The notes beneath the pieces are model-generated. The model searched no databases and was not told the origin of the DNA. It was given only the letters and a program-made list of their open reading frames with translations. A stretch of 64,000 bases of DNA from Sapria himalayana (Eukaryota > Streptophyta > Magnoliopsida > Malpighiales > Rafflesiaceae): assembly GCA_029783825.1 (NCBI GenBank), contig JAREIK010000801.1, forward strand, positions 7,073,890-7,137,889, read 5' to 3'. Both the position numbers and the translations under genes were made by a program. Positions 60,640 through 64,000 of the stretch are shown here, piece after piece. How positions within the stretch are numbered: position 1 is the stretch's first letter; each line of letters opens with the position of its first letter.

Positions 60640-62740
60640 ACACTGTATTTTCTTTTAATATTGAGGATTTTCTTCCACTCTAGACTTTTAATTGGAATTA
60701 TATTTATTGAAAAATACTAAATACACAAGTATACTATAGTATTAACTACTTCTGCCCAAAAATGTTTAGATAGACTTTTTCATATAACATGGCCTTAGTC
60801 ATTTCGATTACATATTAGAATTTTCTCTCCACAACTTCATTCTATTGAAAAGCATAAGCAACAAAATATTTTCCCTCTATACCCTATCTTCATAGTAATT
60901 ATTTAGGTGAACTTCGCTATTATATCATTTCTCAGAATTTTTATTGGTACTCTAGATTTCCTTTTACATAATCTAGAATCTTTTAAATATATATGACTTG
61001 TGACTTATATTTGATAAATAATACTTATGCCATGCTTGGGAAATCATTTACAAACAATATAAAATAATTTTTATTTGCATGTGAAGGTCTAAACATTGAA
61101 ACACATGTCTGTGTGTATTAGTTGCTGTGTACCTCGACCCCTCCAAGCAACTTCTCTAGGAAAGGATTGACTATGATACTTTCCAAGAGAAAACCCTCAA
61201 CATATCTTTTTTTTATTCAACATTATTGGGTAATTCATATACCATATTTTTCTAAAATAAAAACTTCAAGATGTTGAAATCAAGATATTCATATCTTTTT
61301 GTGTCATAGCTCGGATTGTTCATATTTCCTACTTTAAACACTAAGTTGATGGAAGTTTTGAGAATAAGTGGAAAACTTCAATTGTTCTTTATTTCAATCT
61401 TCTTCAATATATAATTGTGCTCTATTTCATAGATCATGCACATATATTCTTGGAATGCCAGCTTGTAATCATTATGGATCAATATGTCTAAACATAATAG
61501 GTTCTGTTATAAACCATGGACTAGTAGGACTTCTTCGATGTATTTTTTTCCAATGTCAATTTGAACATAAATTGTTAAATTTTCTTCAACATTCACTAGC
61601 TCACCATTCCCTATCTCGACTTGAGATTTAAGTGAAATGTTCACATAAATGAATAATTTTTATCACTATTTATGTGATTTGTACACTTATTATCAAGGAA
61701 CCATATATTGTTGGATTGTTCAATCGCACTAAGGAAAGCATTGAACATTCTCCCTTCAGTCACATTTTCTTTATTACAACTTGCTTACCCAATTGATTTG
61801 AATTTTCAATATCTTAGCATGTTCCTAAATCTTCAACATGAATATTTTTTTAAATAGTTGATGCACTGAATATTTGATTTGAACTAGTCGACATTCTCAA
61901 CATGATTGTTATGTTTGCATATATTGCATTTATAAGTTGAGTACCCCTCTTTATTTGATGATTTTTTTTTCCACCAGTAAATCTTCATCTGCTCCTTCGT
62001 ATTCTTCCATTTCTTGAACTTTTGAAGGACTTCCTTTTTTTATGTTTTTGCATATCATATTCTAATTATTTTTTGTTGTGTTGAGGCACAATTTTGATTG
62101 AAGGGTAGCTTCCAGAGAGCTTTCAAAATGTTTAAGAAGTTTTTGTTCATATGTATTCAAAGAACTTAGAAGTTTTTATATGTTGAGTTAAGACAAGTTT
62201 TTTTAATTTTTCAGTTTCTGCTACAATCAGGTTAAATTTATCTAAAGGACTGATAAGAATCTCTTGAATGATTTCCCTATCTATAATTTCTTCATCATAA
62301 ATCTTCATTTGTTTTATCAACTCTATCAATTTGAAATTTTCTTTTGAGTTTTAATTTTTTTCATCTTCATATTTTCTAATTCTCTCTTTAAGGATTGAAG
62401 TTTTACTCCTCAAATCTTTTTGTCACCATAAAACTCCTTATGTAGGACATCTTGTTTTCATTTGATTTCATTTCCCTAATAATTATTAGAAATATATCAT
62501 TGCTAACTCCTTGTTAGACGAATAACAAAGCATTGGCATCTAACTTCTTCAATTTTTTCAAGCAAATATTTTCAATCAAGGCTATGGTTGAAGTACATGC
62601 TAGTTCATCGGACCCATCTTTGACCTGTTGCGAAATATATCCAAGGACATGAACAATATATTCATTTTCACACATAATTCATAATTCTCACCTTAAAATA
62701 GTGAAAAAGAGGAAGAATGAAGATTGGTATTGATAAGATT
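60640..62740 (-). pseudogene. Ty1/copia gag-protease-integrase relic (copia 3)
   Basis: The minus strand gives gag from about 62720 (FSGENYELCVKMNILFMSLD), and a clean 60-codon UBN2 frame at 62329-62147 (IELIKQMKIYDEEI, LISPLDKFNLIVAETEKLKK). The zinc knuckle near 61930 reads CNICKHNNHVENVD, where the last Cys is Asp. The protease site reads LDNKCTNHI at about 61690, a decayed D-S-G-C-T-N-H. Then come IGNGELVNVE, QNLLCLDILI and the integrase remnants YEYLDFNILKF and LSKHFWAEVVNTIVYL (about 60790). RT and RNase H are missing; the element is cut at about 60640. The plus-strand frame at 61368-61631 is a shadow. Confidence 0.78.
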
Positions 62741-63030
62741 TGTACTTGAAAATGATTTAAACTCAAGATATGATACATTAGTTTCAAGAATTCGGAGATG
62801 TACTATAGGACTAATTCGAGCGGCTATAATAATCTCTGATCTTATATGAAGTGATTTTCCTCTAAATTCATTTCACTTTGGGCTTGATTTAAATTTCCAA
62901 TAGAGAACCTCCAAAGAGTCACATGGTTATTATACTAAGGAAAAACTATTGGTTTAAAAAAGAATAATAAGAAAGAAAAATTAGTAAAATATCAATAATA
63001 AAAAAGGGGGGAATTATGTTTTCGGGTGCT
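62741..63030. other. Probable leader/LTR side of copia 3, undefined
   Basis: AT-rich, between copia 3 gag and the foldback element. No LTR terminus or primer site could be fixed. Confidence 0.3.
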
Positions 63031-63300
63031 TCCCCATAAATTTTTTAATAATTAGAAACTAAACTTTTGATATTTGTAAAAAAATCATAAAATTAAAAAT
63101 AATGGCACTCGAATTTGTAAGTCCTAAACTACCCTCACCCCTCTTTCCTCCCCTCGCACTCACCCTCACCCTAACCCATTGCCCTCGGTCCTCGCCCTCG
63201 GCTCTCATCCCTCGCCCTCGGCTCTCATCCCTCGTCCCTCGCCCTCCTCCCTCGCCCTCGTCCCTCGCCCTCGTCTCTCGCCCCTTGCCCTCACCCACAA
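63031..63300 (+). repeat. Left arm and CCCTCG tract of the foldback element
   Basis: The outer 120 bp are AT-rich and match the right arm. From 63125 a pyrimidine-rich (CCCTCG)n / CTCATCCCTCG tract follows. Pro/Ser/Leu-rich open frames here arise from the tract. Confidence 0.75.
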
Positions 63301-63815
63301 ACGAACTCCTCGGGTTCCATCATGGAGCTCTACGTGGAGCTCCACGAAGGAGCTAATTGGAGCTCCAGTGAGTTCGACATGGAGCTCCACGAAGGAGCTC
63401 TTCGAGCTCCAGTGAGCTTGATCGTGGAGCTCGACGAGCTATTTCATGGAGCTTCGTTGAGCTTGGAGTTAGACGAGCTCCTTCGTGGAGTTCACTGAAG
63501 CTCCGTCGAGCTCCAAGGAGCTCACTGGAGTTCCTCGAGCACCATCATGGAGCTTGACGGAACTCCATGAGCTCCAGTGAGCTTCACTTCGAGCTTGCTA
63601 GAGTTGATGGAGCTCCAACAAGCTCCACGAAAAAGCTCCTCGAGCTCTAGTGAGCTCGATCGTGGAGCTCACAGGAGCTTGACGAGCTCTTTTGTGGTGC
63701 TCAAGCGAGCTCGACGTATAGCTCACTAGAGCTCCATGCCGAGCTCGGCGGAGCTAGACGGAGCTCCACTAAAGAGCTCGTCGAGCTCCAGCGAGCCCCA
63801 CGAAGGAGCTAGTGG
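63300..63815. repeat. GAGCTC-rich core array
   Basis: Over 500 bp in which GAGCTC, GGAGCTCCA and CGAGCTCC recur every 10-25 bp, grouped into loose units beginning (C/G)(A/G)TGGAGCTC and ending CCAGTGAGC. GGAGCTCC and TGGAGCTCCA are self-complementary, so the core itself can fold. GC content is far above that of the rest of the window. Confidence 0.85.
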
Positions 63816-64000
63816 AGACTGACGTGGGGAGAGAGGGGCGAGAGGTGAGGGTAGATGGGCGAGGGCGAGGGCAAGAGAAAGAGACGTGGGTAGTTTAAGA
63901 CTTACGAATTCAAGGGTCCTTATTTTTAATTTATTTATACTTTTGTGATTTTTTACAAATATCAAAAGTTTAGTTTTTAATTGTTAAAAATTTCTGGGGA
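63816..64000 (-). repeat. Right arm of the foldback element
   Basis: A GGGAGAGAGGGGCGAGAGGT stretch and GGGCGAGGGCGAGGGC lead into the AT-rich outer arm, which ends AAAATTTCTGGGGA at the window edge, matching TCCCCATAAATTTT at 63031 in reverse complement. Confidence 0.75.

Larger units (their letters stand above)
63031..64000. mobile_element. Foldback-type element with long inverted arms
   Basis: The left arm (63031 to about 63150) and right arm (about 63880-64000) are reverse complements over at least 120 bp with small indels. Both contain AACTAAACTTTTGATATTTG, ATTAAAAATAA, then GAATT(T/C)GTAAGTC and TAAACTACCC, in that order from the outside. The arms continue inward into CCCTCGCCCTCG on the left and GGGCGAGGGCGAGGG on the right. 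The right end runs off the window. There is no transposase. Long inverted ends with a repetitive core fit a non-autonomous MULE or foldback element. Confidence 0.75.

Noticed and set aside
63059..63965. Pro/Arg/Gly-rich frames of 60-84 codons
   Set aside because: They come from the (CCCTCG)n tract and the inverted arms of the foldback element.

Overview
This window is plant nuclear DNA, AT-rich and made almost entirely of transposable-element relics and simple-sequence arrays. The evidence for a plant is the set of element families: Tnp2 and Transposase_24 proteins of a CACTA element, Tnt1-type Ty1/copia polyproteins, Ty3/gypsy polyproteins with plant-style initiator-Met tRNA primer sites, and a hAT transposase. 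The density of nested, decayed elements suggests an intergenic heterochromatic stretch of a large genome. I cannot name the species. I found no convincing host gene, rRNA, tRNA or CRISPR array. Almost every recognisable coding segment is interrupted by stops and frameshifts, so these are relics and not working genes.

Layout, left to right. 1-2475: minus-strand hAT relic, running off the left edge and inserted into a minus-strand copia relic (2478 to about 4645). 4650-5660 and 18947-19640: two halves of one copy of a dispersed LTR-like family that I call the CATGACT family. They are separated by a 13.3-kb block made of a (TCTA)n tract, a CACTA element with a good right end (to 11480), and a giant (TCTA)n/(TAGA)n array that switches strand near 14230. 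A further TAGA tract lies at 20538-21227. 22768-30458: copia element 1 with both LTRs, primer site, polypurine tract and decayed gag-pol, carrying a reverse-oriented solo LTR (26504-28063). 31060-31670: CA-rich minisatellite. 31808-33488: solo LTR with a perfect 5-bp target duplication. 34566-37316: gypsy-like LTR plus primer site plus the end of a second LTR, again with a perfect 5-bp duplication. 38390-39181: CACTA-like end. 40455-42130: another CATGACT copy.

42620-46960 is a minus-strand gypsy gag-pol relic with readable gag, protease, RT, RNase H and integrase. 46963-51400 is a complex of CATGACT-family U3 and R/U5 segments that includes a 1.33-kb direct duplication. 51450-60310 looks like one minus-strand element of the CATGACT family (LTR pieces at both ends, unknown acidic reading frame inside), with copia element 2 (52486-57223) nested in it. 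60640-62740 is a third minus-strand copia gag-integrase relic. 63031-64000 is a foldback element with long inverted arms and a GC-rich core packed with GAGCTC.

Nothing here forms a pathway. The window is a record of successive insertion, LTR recombination, truncation and microsatellite expansion. The most unusual items are the strand-switching GATA-type array, the CATGACT family with its palindromic U3 repeats, and the GAGCTC-rich foldback element. All coordinates of decayed elements are estimates by eye, except where target duplications fix them.
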